Shown: positions 49,794 to 59,513 of the stretch, piece by piece | How the letters are laid out: every line of letters starts with the position of its first letter | How positions within the stretch are numbered: the first letter of the stretch is position 1 | Assembly (NCBI RefSeq): GCF_051251695.1 | Contig: NZ_JBPOEU010000015.1 | Location: 24,841-88,840, forward strand | Reading direction: 5' to 3' | Source of the DNA: Maritalea sp051251695 | GTDB taxonomy: Bacteria > Pseudomonadota > Alphaproteobacteria > Rhizobiales > Devosiaceae | DNA length: 64,000 nt | The notes under the pieces: model-generated | What the model was told of the DNA's origin: nothing | Databases searched by the model: none | Seen by the model: only the letters and a program-made list of their open reading frames with translations | Translations under genes and position numbers: made by a program

Positions 49794-51499
49794 TATCCTC
49801 CTAGTGCTGTGGTGGGGTTAAGCACCGCTGCACGTTCTTCTTTGCTAATTTTGGGTTTTTGCGCTTCTGCGGCGTCCGTTGTAACGGGAATAGCTGACAG
49901 TAACGCACGCGTATACGAGTGCTGAGGTGTATCAAAGACTTTATCGACAGCGCCTTCCTCAACAATTGCACCTCGCCACATAACGCCAACGCGATTACAG
50001 AAATTGCGCATAAGCGACAGGTCGTGGCTAATAAACAGATAGGTTAGATCGAACTGTTCGCGCAGCCTGTGCAGCAGATCAATCACCGTCGATTGCACCA
50101 GCACATCCAACGCACTTGTTGGCTCGTCCAACACCAAAATGCGTGGATTAACCGACAAAGCCCGGGCGATTGCCACCCGTTGTTTTTGCCCACCAGACAG
50201 CTCATGCGGATACATGTTCGCCATATCTGCTGGCAAATCCACCATCTCAAGCAACTCCGCGATGCGGGTGTTAATCTGTGAAGACGCGTGGTTGGTGAAT
50301 TTGAGCGGCACAGCGATTTGATCAGCGATTGTGCGGCGAGGGTTTAAAGAAGAACCGGGATTTTGATAAACGATCTGGATCAGCTTGCGAAATTCTGTCG
50401 TACCAGCTGCGTCGCCAACGTCTTGTCCATCAATGGTGATCATCCCCTTCGTCGGGCGAATAAGCCCAAGGGTCATTTTTGCCAACGTGGTTTTACCCGA
50501 TCCACTTTCACCCGCGAGACCGAAAATATCCCCCGATTTCACGTCAATAGATACATTATCAACCGCCCTATGCACGCTTCGGTGCTGGTTGAAAAAGCCA
50601 GAGCGGGCATGAAAGTCTTTGGACACACCCTGAATTGAAATGGCTGCATCGGGATCAATTTTTGTGTTCGTCACTGTATGTACATCGGGGCCATAAAGCG
50701 GGGGCACAGCGGCCATCAACTGTTTGGTATAGGCGTGCTTAGGCGCGTTAAAAATCGCCTCTCGGGTGCCAGTTTCCACGATGCGGCCTTTATCCATGAC
50801 ATAAACCCGGTCTGCCATTTCACGCACGACGCCCAAATTGTGGGTAATCAGCAAAAGCGACAGGCCTTCTTCGGCGACTAACCTGTTCAGCAGCACTAAA
50901 ACTTCGTCCTGTGTGGTCACGTCAAGCGCAGTGCCCGGTTCATCTGCGATCAGCAAGCGGGGTTTGTTCAACAGCGCCATGGCGATCAACACCCGTTGAC
51001 GCATTCCACCCGACAACATGATGGGATAACTGTTTAGAACGCGCGCGCCATCCGCAAGCTGAACCTTTGAAAGTGTGTCTAAAATAAGCGTTTCTCGTTC
51101 CGCGCGGCTGCGTGATCGGGCGAGCCGTATATCGGCATACCTGACAATATCGTCCATTTGCCGTCTGATCGTTAAAACCGGGTTGAACGAGAGCATCGGG
51201 TCTTGAAGAATGATCGAGATGCCGGTGCCTTTAAGCTTGTTGCGTTCTACCTTGTTCAGATCAAGCAATGAGCGACCGTCGTAATTTATGCTCCCGCTTT
51301 CGATATGGCCCGGCGGCATCGGCAACGTGCCGATTATGGTGCGCATGGTGACGGTTTTACCGGACCCGGATTGTCCGATCAGCGACACGCGTTCCCCTTC
51401 GCCAACACTAAGCGAAACATCATCCAGCACTCGCCGGTATTGGCCATAGGCGCGAAACCCGATGCTAAGTCCTTGAATGTCTAACAATGGTGCATTCAT
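49793..51499 (-). CDS. Fused dipeptide-type ABC transporter ATPase (DppD-DppF)
   Basis: The 568-aa protein has two complete ATP-binding cassettes. The first has Walker A GQSGSGKTVTM, signature LSGGMRQR and Walker B LLIADEPGTALDV. The second has GESGSGKTTLA, LSGGQKQR and ILVLDEPTSALDV. Each ends in the oligopeptide-type C-terminal extension. Fusion of the two ATPases into one chain is common in rhizobia. The start overlaps the permease stop and the end overlaps the HyuA-type start, indicating tight coupling. Confidence 0.93.
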   Translation of the reverse strand: MNAPLLDIQGLSIGFRAYGQYRRVLDDVSLSVGEGERVSLIGQSGSGKTVTMRTIIGTLPMPPGHIESGSINYDGRSLLDLNKVERNKLKGTGISIILQDPMLSFNPVLTIRRQMDDIVRYADIRLARSRSRAERETLILDTLSKVQLADGARVLNSYPIMLSGGMRQRVLIAMALLNKPRLLIADEPGTALDVTTQDEVLVLLNRLVAEEGLSLLLITHNLGVVREMADRVYVMDKGRIVETGTREAIFNAPKHAYTKQLMAAVPPLYGPDVHTVTNTKIDPDAAISIQGVSKDFHARSGFFNQHRSVHRAVDNVSIDVKSGDIFGLAGESGSGKTTLAKMTLGLIRPTKGMITIDGQDVGDAAGTTEFRKLIQIVYQNPGSSLNPRRTIADQIAVPLKFTNHASSQINTRIAELLEMVDLPADMANMYPHELSGGQKQRVAIARALSVNPRILVLDEPTSALDVLVQSTVIDLLHRLREQFDLTYLFISHDLSLMRNFCNRVGVMWRGAIVEEGAVDKVFDTPQHSYTRALLSAIPVTTDAAEAQKPKISKEERAAVLNPTTALGG

Positions 51500-52380
51500 A
51501 CTTCTACATCCATCATGTCACGTAACCCGTCACCCAATAGGTTGAAACCAAGGGTGGCAAATAGGATCGCTAGGCCAGGCATAACGGCCTGCCACCACAT
51601 CTCGGGCATGTACTCTGACCCGGTCGCAACCATTGTGCCCAAGTCGGGGGTTGGGGGCCGGATGCCAAGGCCGAGAAAAGAAAGAGAAGCCCCGAACAGG
51701 ATCACAAAACCCGCATCCAACGAAACCTTAACGGCAATGGCGGAAATGCAATTGGGCAGCAGTTCACGAAAGAGAATATGCATGTGGGAGGCACCGGCCA
51801 GTTTGGCGGCCTCAACATAGTCTTCGTTCATCTGACCTTTGACGATCCGGTAGATCAGGCGCGTATGCCACGTCCACCACAGCAATGTAATCGCGATCAT
51901 CGCGTTGACCAGGTTGGGTGACAAAACCGCGGTGATTGCCAGCGCCATTGCCAGCGGCGGTAGGGCCAACATCACATCCGTAAAGCGCATGATGATCGTT
52001 TCGGTCCAGCCACCGAAATATCCTGCAACTAGCCCCAGAACGACTCCGAATGGCACAGCCACACCCAAGACACCCACAACAAGCCCAAGTGAAACCCGGT
52101 AGCCAAAAAGCACGCGACTGAAAACATCGCGACCCACATTGTCGGTGCCCATCAAATGGTCCCAACTTGGTGGCTGATGGCGGTTGCGAAAATCAACCAT
52201 CGAACCAGCACTTTCGGGCGACGGTGCAAGCAGAGGGGCAAATATTGCTGCAATGATGACACAGATCACAATGATAGCACCAAACAGTGCCGCAGGATTG
52301 CGCGTAAACCGATACATCGCCATTTGTCGCGACGTTAGAACACGTGGGGCGTTGCTAATTGTCTCGCTTGTACCCCTCAT
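51496..52380 (-). CDS. ABC transporter permease, DppC/OppC type
   Basis: The 294-aa permease has six TM helices, the DppC-type N-terminal domain (RNPAALFGAIIVICVIIAAI), LMGTDNVGRDVFSRVLFG, and the EAA loop EAAKLAGASHMHILFRELLPN. It pairs with the DppB-type permease upstream (ATGA overlap) and the fused ATPase downstream (overlap). Confidence 0.92.
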   Translation of the reverse strand: MRGTSETISNAPRVLTSRQMAMYRFTRNPAALFGAIIVICVIIAAIFAPLLAPSPESAGSMVDFRNRHQPPSWDHLMGTDNVGRDVFSRVLFGYRVSLGLVVGVLGVAVPFGVVLGLVAGYFGGWTETIIMRFTDVMLALPPLAMALAITAVLSPNLVNAMIAITLLWWTWHTRLIYRIVKGQMNEDYVEAAKLAGASHMHILFRELLPNCISAIAVKVSLDAGFVILFGASLSFLGLGIRPPTPDLGTMVATGSEYMPEMWWQAVMPGLAILFATLGFNLLGDGLRDMMDVEV

Positions 52381-53399
52381 TTGCTGTCCTTCGCATTAAG
52401 CCTATGGCGCGGATCAAGGATCCCCAAAATGATGTCGATCACTAGGTTTGCAATCACAAAGAATACGCCGGAAATAAGTACAACACCGATCACTGCATTA
52501 AGGTCTTTTTGCAAAATGGTCCGCACTCCGTAGCTGGCAATACCGGGCCAAGAGAAAACGAACTCAACAATAAAGGCGTTGCCAATGAGGGAGGCAAATT
52601 CAAGCCCCAAAATGGTAAGTGGGGCGACAGCCGAGACACGCAACATATATCGAAATGTCACCACGCGCTCCGGGATGCCGTAAGCACGCGCGGCTTCTAC
52701 AAAATCTCGGCTTGAAACTTCAATCATGGCCGCACGGGTGATCCTGACCACCTGGCCAATACCGGCTGCTGCCAATGCAATTGAAGGCAACATCAAATGC
52801 CGCAATGCATCTCCAACTACATCCCATCGCCATTTTAAGACGCCATCCACAAGCAAGAGGCCTGTAATATCAGCGTTAAAATCGATGCCGCCATCAAGCC
52901 GCCCAGTTATGGGAAGAAATCCCCAATAATGGGCGGCCACAAGTTGCAATATAATCGCCAGCACAAAGCCGGGCGTCACCACGCCGATCAGGGAAAAAAT
53001 CCGCGTGACATTGTCCAGCCAAGTATTGCGGTAAGACGCTGCCAAAATACCCAAAGGGATGGATATGACGATTTGCAAAATGATGGTGAACAGAACCAGT
53101 TCAAACGTCGCGGGCAGCGCCGCCATAATGTCGTCGAGCACAGGGCGCGATGTCAAAAGAGATTTGCCAAGATCACCATTTACAAGCCCGTTCAAATAAG
53201 TGCCCAGTTGAACGATGAAGGGTTGGTCCAGACCCATCTCTACTTGCAGTTGAAGAACTTGCTCTGGCGTGGCTTTTGGACCAAGCGCAATCCGCGCTGG
53301 ATCGCCCGGCACAATGCGCGCAATCACAAAAATTAGAATGGCCAGCCCCAACAAAACAAAGAAGAGTGACAGAGCACGGCGGAATAGATATGAAAACAT
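52377..53399 (-). CDS. ABC transporter permease, DppB/OppB type
   Basis: The 340-aa permease has the DppB opening MFSYLFRRALSLFFVLLG, FVIARIVPGDPARIALG and an EAA loop (FVEAARAYGIPERVVTFRYML). GGAGG lies 6 bases before the ATG at 53399; a TTG five codons upstream is rejected. First structural gene of the import operon, about 100 bp downstream of the LuxR-type regulator. Confidence 0.92.
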   Translation of the reverse strand: MFSYLFRRALSLFFVLLGLAILIFVIARIVPGDPARIALGPKATPEQVLQLQVEMGLDQPFIVQLGTYLNGLVNGDLGKSLLTSRPVLDDIMAALPATFELVLFTIILQIVISIPLGILAASYRNTWLDNVTRIFSLIGVVTPGFVLAIILQLVAAHYWGFLPITGRLDGGIDFNADITGLLLVDGVLKWRWDVVGDALRHLMLPSIALAAAGIGQVVRITRAAMIEVSSRDFVEAARAYGIPERVVTFRYMLRVSAVAPLTILGLEFASLIGNAFIVEFVFSWPGIASYGVRTILQKDLNAVIGVVLISGVFFVIANLVIDIILGILDPRHRLNAKDSK

Positions 53400-53496
53400 C
53401 CAGAACCTCCGCAATCAGCTTAGCTTTACAAACTGCGATCGAGATATTGGAATAACGGATAGTTTGGTTCTAAGTGGGTTAGTTTTCGCCCATTAT

Positions 53497-55020
53497 CTAG
53501 ATTAAAGTAAATTTTTCAACGAGTTCGCCGCGTCGTTGGACTTCGAAAATGCGATAAAGCCGCGCAAGATGATACTTGATCGTCGCCTCACTTACCGCAA
53601 GAGAACGGGCAATTTCCTTGTTGCTCGCGCCCGATTGCAGCGCGGTAACAACCCTATATTGGTGATATGTGATGTTAAGGTCCAGCAAGCCCGGTGGCAT
53701 CCAATAGCTTCGCCGAATAATATCAACAGTGCGCCGCGCAAGCCGCGCCAGTTGAATATGCCCACGTGCAAACCGGCCTGATGACAAGCGTGCACCAATC
53801 CCAGATAGCACGTCGCGATGTTCCAAAAACGGGGCGGCTTGCCCTTCTTTTACGGCCAGCCAAAATGCTTTTTCAACCAACCGTCTGCGTTGGTGTCCGG
53901 TCTCCAAACGGGCGGATTGCAAAGCATCGATAATGCTTGTGCGTGGACAGGAAAATTCCACTTCTGGACCATCGAACGCCATTTCCTGGGTTGTGACTTC
54001 GCGTAACAAAGATTGGCCAATGGGGCTTAGCAATTTTTCAGGGTCCAAGGCCATCGCGCCGATTTCAGCATCACCAAACCGACAATCGAGCCGGTCAATC
54101 GAAACCTCCAACACTGCAAGTAATTCTGATGCCCCGCCATGCCGTTCGGCGTAGCCGGCCCGTAATTTTTCAAGTTCGGCCAATGCGGCCTCTCGCCCTT
54201 CAAGAAAGAACGTGCTTTTTACAGCTATCCGGGCCAATTGCGCGTACATCTCCACCCAGCTATCGTTGGCCAAAAGAGCATGCCGCAGCGTTTCTATTCG
54301 TGCTGGAATATGTTCGAACCGTCCGGTTTCATAGTCAAGCGCGAGCTCGATAATCTCAATAATCGCTTCTTCGTTGCCGTAAACCTGCCCGGCCTCGCGA
54401 AACAGCTGTATGCCTATGTTCAAGTCACGCCGTGCATCGCGCAGCCGTCCCTCCATGATCGAAAGATCTGCCAAATGTAAATGTATGAAATGCTCTAAAT
54501 ACGGGTGATTGGCGTCCCGGTAAGCCGTTATCGCGCGCGCACCTGCAATGCGTGCTTCCTTGATGCGCCCATGCCGCACAAAGAAAACCAATATACAATT
54601 GTAAAATAAGCCTTCCAGCAGGGGATTGGCTAGCGGAAGTCGTCGTTCGATATTGATCCATGCGTTTAGTTGCTCTGTACTCACCGGGTCGCCCAAATGA
54701 ATGGCCATGAATAGAGCATAAAGATCAGACTTAAACGTTCGCTCAAATGTCAGATCAGGATCGTTTAGGTGGGCCAGTGCTCGTCCGGCTCTGCCCTGCT
54801 TGGCCAGAAAAAGCATATAAGCCCCAAGCAACGATTCATGTTCGCGCCATAGCCCCTCCGGCATGTCCGAAAGAACCAACCCAAGATCCTCATAACCGTG
54901 CAAAAGCGCGAAAAGTTCACCACCCGCCGCCTGAAACAGAGCGATAGCACGCTCGATCTCGTTGGCCTCAAAGGCACTTAAAATGTCGTTGGTACAATCG
55001 GAATTGGCAGGGCTTTGCAT
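53497..55020 (-). CDS. LuxR-type regulator with helical-repeat N-terminal domain (MalT-like)
   Basis: The 507-aa regulator has about 430 residues of TPR-like alpha-helical repeats (for example EARIAGARAITAYRDAN) and a C-terminal LuxR/GerE helix-turn-helix (SGASNKEIARSLAVSEATIKYHLARLY). There is no Walker A, unlike full MalT/LAL regulators, so it is a shortened form. It is encoded immediately before and on the same strand as the importer/HyuA/DUF917 operon and probably activates it in response to the substrate or a metabolite. Confidence 0.85.
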   Translation of the reverse strand: MQSPANSDCTNDILSAFEANEIERAIALFQAAGGELFALLHGYEDLGLVLSDMPEGLWREHESLLGAYMLFLAKQGRAGRALAHLNDPDLTFERTFKSDLYALFMAIHLGDPVSTEQLNAWINIERRLPLANPLLEGLFYNCILVFFVRHGRIKEARIAGARAITAYRDANHPYLEHFIHLHLADLSIMEGRLRDARRDLNIGIQLFREAGQVYGNEEAIIEIIELALDYETGRFEHIPARIETLRHALLANDSWVEMYAQLARIAVKSTFFLEGREAALAELEKLRAGYAERHGGASELLAVLEVSIDRLDCRFGDAEIGAMALDPEKLLSPIGQSLLREVTTQEMAFDGPEVEFSCPRTSIIDALQSARLETGHQRRRLVEKAFWLAVKEGQAAPFLEHRDVLSGIGARLSSGRFARGHIQLARLARRTVDIIRRSYWMPPGLLDLNITYHQYRVVTALQSGASNKEIARSLAVSEATIKYHLARLYRIFEVQRRGELVEKFTLI

Positions 55021-55289
55021 AGCATAAACCCTACATCTGTTATCCTATCAGTCAAGTTTGGCGGAAAACTTGGCATTTACGCCGCCGTCGAAATTCAACT
55101 GGGCAAGCTCAAAACTGAAGATGGACGCAAATCAATCAGTATTTATCTTTGCAACTGGCCGCTTATTTGTAAAACGCACTATTCTATTTGGCTTCTACCG
55201 TTCACAAGTTGGTAGTTTGGCACTTGACATTTGGGGCACTTTCTAATGAGGTTTTTGTGTTCATATACATGTAATTAGGGGATTTTTTG

Positions 55290-56906
55290 GTGCAAGAATG
55301 GTGGCGAGATGCTGTAGTTTATCAGGTTTATCCAAGGTCGTTTCAGGACGAAACTGGCGACGGGGTTGGCGATCTAATGGGCATTACGCGCCGATTGGAT
55401 CATATTGCTGAACTTGGTGCCGACTGCATTTGGCTTTCGCCAATTTTTGCCTCGCCCCAGGCCGATATGGGCTATGATGTTTCCGACTATTTGGCTGTTG
55501 ATCCTTTGTTTGGTGATCTTGCCGCATTTGATAAACTCATTGCATCTGCCCATGCGCGTGGGTTGAAGGTCATCGTTGATCAAGTGCTGTCGCACACCTC
55601 AGAAAAACATGACTGGTTCAAGCAATCACGTCTTAGTCGAAACAATGACAAGGCAGATTGGTATGTTTGGGCTGATCCATTGCCCGATGGTTCTCCGCCA
55701 ACAAATTGGCACAGTCATTTTGGTGGCCCTGCTTGGGAATTTGATCCTCAACGTGGTCAATATTATTTGCATAATTTTCTAGCATCACAACCGGATCTGA
55801 ATTTTCACAATCCTGATGTCGTCGACGCCATTTTGGAAACGTGCAGGTTTTGGTTAGACCGTGGTTTGGACGGGTTCCGTCTGGATACGGTCAATTACTA
55901 TTTCCACGACCAAAAACTGCGCTCTAACCCGCCTGCGCAGGTAAAGCCGCAGGTGATGGCGACTGATCTATATGGCATGCAGGACAATATCTACAATAAG
56001 ACGAGGCCTGAAAATATTGGGTTTCTTGAACGGTTGCGCACGCTAACGGATCAATATTCTGACATTATGATGGTGGGTGAAGTCGGTGAAATGGGGCGCC
56101 GTTCCATCGAGATTATGGGCGAATACACCGAAGGGACCAACAGGCTCCATATGGCGTATAGCTTTGCAATGTTGGGACCAGATTTCAGCGCAGACCACTT
56201 TCGAAGTTGCATCGAGGGGTTCCAAAAAGGCGCACCCGGTGGTCACCCATATTGGTCATTCAGCAACCACGATGTACCTCGACAAGTAAGCCGCTGGGCC
56301 GAGTATGCTGTGAACGAAGATAGTATGGCGCGGCTTGCCTGTGCGATGTTGATGTCTTTTGAAGGGACCATCGGCATCTATCAAGGCGAAGAACTGGGCC
56401 AGACAGAAACGGAGCTAACTTTTGAGGAATTAACTGACCCGCCTGCAATTCGATTTTGGCCAGCCGTGAAAGGACGTGACGGCTGCCGCACACCCATGGT
56501 TTGGGAGAAAGATGCTGAAAATGCTGGTTTTTCCACGGGCACGCCATGGCTGCCTGTGAAGGCACCACAGGCAGGAAAAGCGGTCGATAGCCAAGGTGAC
56601 GGGAGCGTTTTAGCCTATTATAAAGACGCGATTGCCCGTCGGAAATCGAGCCCTGCTTTGAGCGGTGGGAAGACAAAATTCATATCATTGCCAGAACCCA
56701 TTTTAGCGTTCAGTCGTGTTTCTAAGGAAGAAACGCTCACCTGCGTATTTAATCTCTCGACTGAAGCACACACCTTACAGACCAAAGGCAATGTTGACAT
56801 TTTGCATGGCAACGAAGTCACGCTGGATAAAGGCAAGATTGCGTTGGCGGGCAACGGGTTCGCCTATTTATCTCATGGAGCTGATTTTACGATTACGTCG
56901 AGCTAA
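55290..56906 (+). CDS. GH13 alpha-glucosidase / oligo-glucosidase
   Basis: The 538-aa GH13 (oligo-1,6-glucosidase/alpha-glucosidase subfamily) product starts with WWRDAVVYQVYPRSFQDETG. It has GLDGFRLDTVNYYF (nucleophile Asp), MMVGEVGE (acid/base Glu) and SNHDVPR (transition-state Asp). It cleaves alpha-glucosidic bonds in maltose, isomaltose or sucrose-type substrates. No signal peptide: cytosolic. AGGGGA precedes the GTG start (a TTG one codon earlier is possible). Its stop overlaps the stop of convergent glgP by 2 bases. Confidence 0.9.
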   Translation: MQEWWRDAVVYQVYPRSFQDETGDGVGDLMGITRRLDHIAELGADCIWLSPIFASPQADMGYDVSDYLAVDPLFGDLAAFDKLIASAHARGLKVIVDQVLSHTSEKHDWFKQSRLSRNNDKADWYVWADPLPDGSPPTNWHSHFGGPAWEFDPQRGQYYLHNFLASQPDLNFHNPDVVDAILETCRFWLDRGLDGFRLDTVNYYFHDQKLRSNPPAQVKPQVMATDLYGMQDNIYNKTRPENIGFLERLRTLTDQYSDIMMVGEVGEMGRRSIEIMGEYTEGTNRLHMAYSFAMLGPDFSADHFRSCIEGFQKGAPGGHPYWSFSNHDVPRQVSRWAEYAVNEDSMARLACAMLMSFEGTIGIYQGEELGQTETELTFEELTDPPAIRFWPAVKGRDGCRTPMVWEKDAENAGFSTGTPWLPVKAPQAGKAVDSQGDGSVLAYYKDAIARRKSSPALSGGKTKFISLPEPILAFSRVSKEETLTCVFNLSTEAHTLQTKGNVDILHGNEVTLDKGKIALAGNGFAYLSHGADFTITSS

Positions 56907-59296
56907 GACAGGCTTTTTGTGTCCCAAATGTCGGCCATGTAACCTTTGATCGTGCGATCGGATGAAAAGAACCCTGACCCTGCGATATTACGCAGCGCCA
57001 ATGTGTTCCAGTGATCCTTATCGGTAAAGGCCTGGTCGACATCTGCCTGACACGCCAAGTAGCTGTCAAAGTCGGATGCGACAAGAAACGGGTCGTGGTT
57101 CCATGTCGCATCAACCAGACCACCATATCGGCCTTTGTCCTCAGGGCTAAAACGTCCCTCGGCGATCATTTGCAATATGTCTTGAAGCGGCTGGCTGGCA
57201 GAAATCGCCTGCCGCGCGTGATCGTGTACAAGGTAACGCTCCTGCACTTGGGATGCGGTCATCCCGAACAAAAAGAAATTCTTTGCCCCCACATGTTCGC
57301 GGATTTCAACATTGGCGCCGTCCAACGTGCCGATGGTCAAAGCACCGTTCATAGTGAATTTCATGTTGCCGGTGCCGGACGCTTCTTTCCCCGCAGTTGA
57401 TATTTGCTCAGATAAATCTGTTGCAGGAATAAGGCGCTCCGCCATCGAGACATTATAGTTTGCCGGATAAACGACCTTTAATAGATCGCCAACAACTGGG
57501 TCATTGTTGATGGTTTTTGCCACATCGTTGATCAGGTGAATAATTTCTTTTGCGGCAAAATAGCCAGGTGCAGCTTTGCCACCAAACACTTTGACGCGTG
57601 GGGTCCAATTGCCTTGCGGATTGGCCCTAATGGCAGACCAGCGTGCAATCGTTTCAAATACATTCAGCAATTGCCGCTTATATTCATGCATACGCTTAAT
57701 CTGAACATCAAACATCGCATCCGGGTTCAGTGAAATACCGAGCTGCGCGCCTACCCAATTGGATAGAGCGACTTTGTTTTTGCGCTTTGCAGCGCCGATT
57801 GCATCGCGCACGTCTTGATTTGCTTCATGTGCGCCCAGCTCAGAAAGCCGATCTAGGTCGTTTTCCCAGCCTGCACCAATTGTATCAGTTAGAACACTGG
57901 ACAATGAAGGGTTCGACAAACGCAACCAACGCCTTGGAGTGACGCCATTGGTTTGGTTTAGTATCCGTGCTGGATAAAGTCCGTTAAGACCTGCGAAAAC
58001 AGTCTCTTTCATCAGCTGGGTATGCAGGGCTGAAACGCCGTTGACATTGGTCGCCATGACAAATGCCAATGTACCCATATGAACCTGATCTTGCCGAACA
58101 ATGCCAAGTTCCGCACTGCATTTGGTGGTCAATTGATGCTCTTGGTCAACCCGCTCAATAATCTGCATATGGCGGGGCAGCACACGGCCCAATAGCCACG
58201 TTGACCATGTTTCAAGCGCCTCTGGCAAAAGGGTGTGATTGGTATAGTTTAAACATTTCACGGAGATACGCTTCGCCACGTCCCACGCCAAGCCATGTTG
58301 ATCCATCAAAAGCCGGATCAGTTCAGGGCCGGCAAGGGCAGGGTGCGTATCATTCATCTGGATTGCGACCTTCGCGGGTAGCAATTCAAGGTCGTCATAT
58401 TCGCTTAGGAAGCGGCGCAAAATGTCTTGCAACGAAGCAGAGGTCAGGAAATATTCCTGTTTTAGTCGTAGTTCCTTTCCGCTGTCCGTCGTGTCGTCTG
58501 GGTATAGGACCCGCGACAAGGTTCGCGCCAATGCTTCGGGCGTCGCGGCTGCGGTATAGTCGCCGGAATTGAACCGCTCTAGATCAAATAATTCAGTTGG
58601 GTGGGCACCCCATAACCGCAACGTGTTTGCCCATTTTCCCTGCCATCCCACCACTGGCATGTCATATGCGCGTGCATAAACTGTTTCCGATGGTCGCCAA
58701 GTCAGCTTGCCATCAACATCAGCGACATGCCCTTTAAAAGGTATAGTGTAACGCGCCTCCGGCCGCACAAACTCCCAAGGATGAGGTTGGTTTAGCCAAT
58801 CTTCAGGATGCTCGACCTGCCGACCACCCTCAAATCTTTGCCGGAACAAGCCGTGTTCGTAGCGGATACCATAGCCAACAGCAGGGCAGGCCAACGTCGA
58901 CATGCTTTCCAAAAAACAAGCCGCCAAACGTCCCAAACCACCATTGCCCAATGCCGCGTCAGGTTCATCTGCGATGACATCGGCTAGGCTGATGCCTTCG
59001 CCGTCCAGAACATCTTTCACAATGTCGAACAGACCTAAATTCATCATTGCATCACCAAGGATGCGGCCAATCAAAAATTCTAATGACAGATAATAAACGC
59101 GTTTGCCCTGCGCCTCATATGTCTTTCGTGTCGCCGCAAACCATGGCTCGATAATCAGATCACGAACACTGTAGCTGACGGCCATACGCCAGTCATAAAG
59201 ACTGGCATGGGGTTTGTCTTTCCCCAGCGTAAAGGTCAGATGTTTGGTGATGCGAACCCGGAACGCATCTGCGGACTGATCATTCATTACGTCCAT
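56903..59296 (-). CDS. glgP: Glycogen phosphorylase
   Basis: The product of about 797 aa has GGLGRLAACFLESMSTL near residue 115, VKRISVKCLNYTNHTLLPEALE-type segment, and KEASGTGNMKFTMNGALTIG with the PLP lysine. It releases glucose 1-phosphate from alpha-glucans. ATG at 59296 has AAGGAA upstream; a TTG 10 codons earlier is rejected. Last of the minus-strand glg genes, 217 bp after pgm. It ends inside the convergent GH13 stop with no terminator seen. Confidence 0.95.
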   Translation of the reverse strand: MDVMNDQSADAFRVRITKHLTFTLGKDKPHASLYDWRMAVSYSVRDLIIEPWFAATRKTYEAQGKRVYYLSLEFLIGRILGDAMMNLGLFDIVKDVLDGEGISLADVIADEPDAALGNGGLGRLAACFLESMSTLACPAVGYGIRYEHGLFRQRFEGGRQVEHPEDWLNQPHPWEFVRPEARYTIPFKGHVADVDGKLTWRPSETVYARAYDMPVVGWQGKWANTLRLWGAHPTELFDLERFNSGDYTAAATPEALARTLSRVLYPDDTTDSGKELRLKQEYFLTSASLQDILRRFLSEYDDLELLPAKVAIQMNDTHPALAGPELIRLLMDQHGLAWDVAKRISVKCLNYTNHTLLPEALETWSTWLLGRVLPRHMQIIERVDQEHQLTTKCSAELGIVRQDQVHMGTLAFVMATNVNGVSALHTQLMKETVFAGLNGLYPARILNQTNGVTPRRWLRLSNPSLSSVLTDTIGAGWENDLDRLSELGAHEANQDVRDAIGAAKRKNKVALSNWVGAQLGISLNPDAMFDVQIKRMHEYKRQLLNVFETIARWSAIRANPQGNWTPRVKVFGGKAAPGYFAAKEIIHLINDVAKTINNDPVVGDLLKVVYPANYNVSMAERLIPATDLSEQISTAGKEASGTGNMKFTMNGALTIGTLDGANVEIREHVGAKNFFLFGMTASQVQERYLVHDHARQAISASQPLQDILQMIAEGRFSPEDKGRYGGLVDATWNHDPFLVASDFDSYLACQADVDQAFTDKDHWNTLALRNIAGSGFFSSDRTIKGYMADIWDTKSLS

Positions 59297-59513
59297 CAAG
59301 AGAATTCCTTGTTTCGTCGCGGTCAACCAAAGGGGCCTTTGGGCGCGCTAATTCAATGTTTCTTCGTTTTTTGATGCTGTTCGAAACAGTTCAAGAAACG
59401 CGTGATACTCTTTTTCACCACCAGATGCCAAGAGGGCCGGCCATGAAATTTTGATTATTCGCAACAATTCAACGCGCAGGTTTTGCGCGTCTTCTAGGCG
59501 AAATCATCCCAAT

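Noticed and set aside
55021..55289. Promoter for the GH13 gene (TTGACA at 55224)
   Set aside because: No -10 at proper spacing could be identified.
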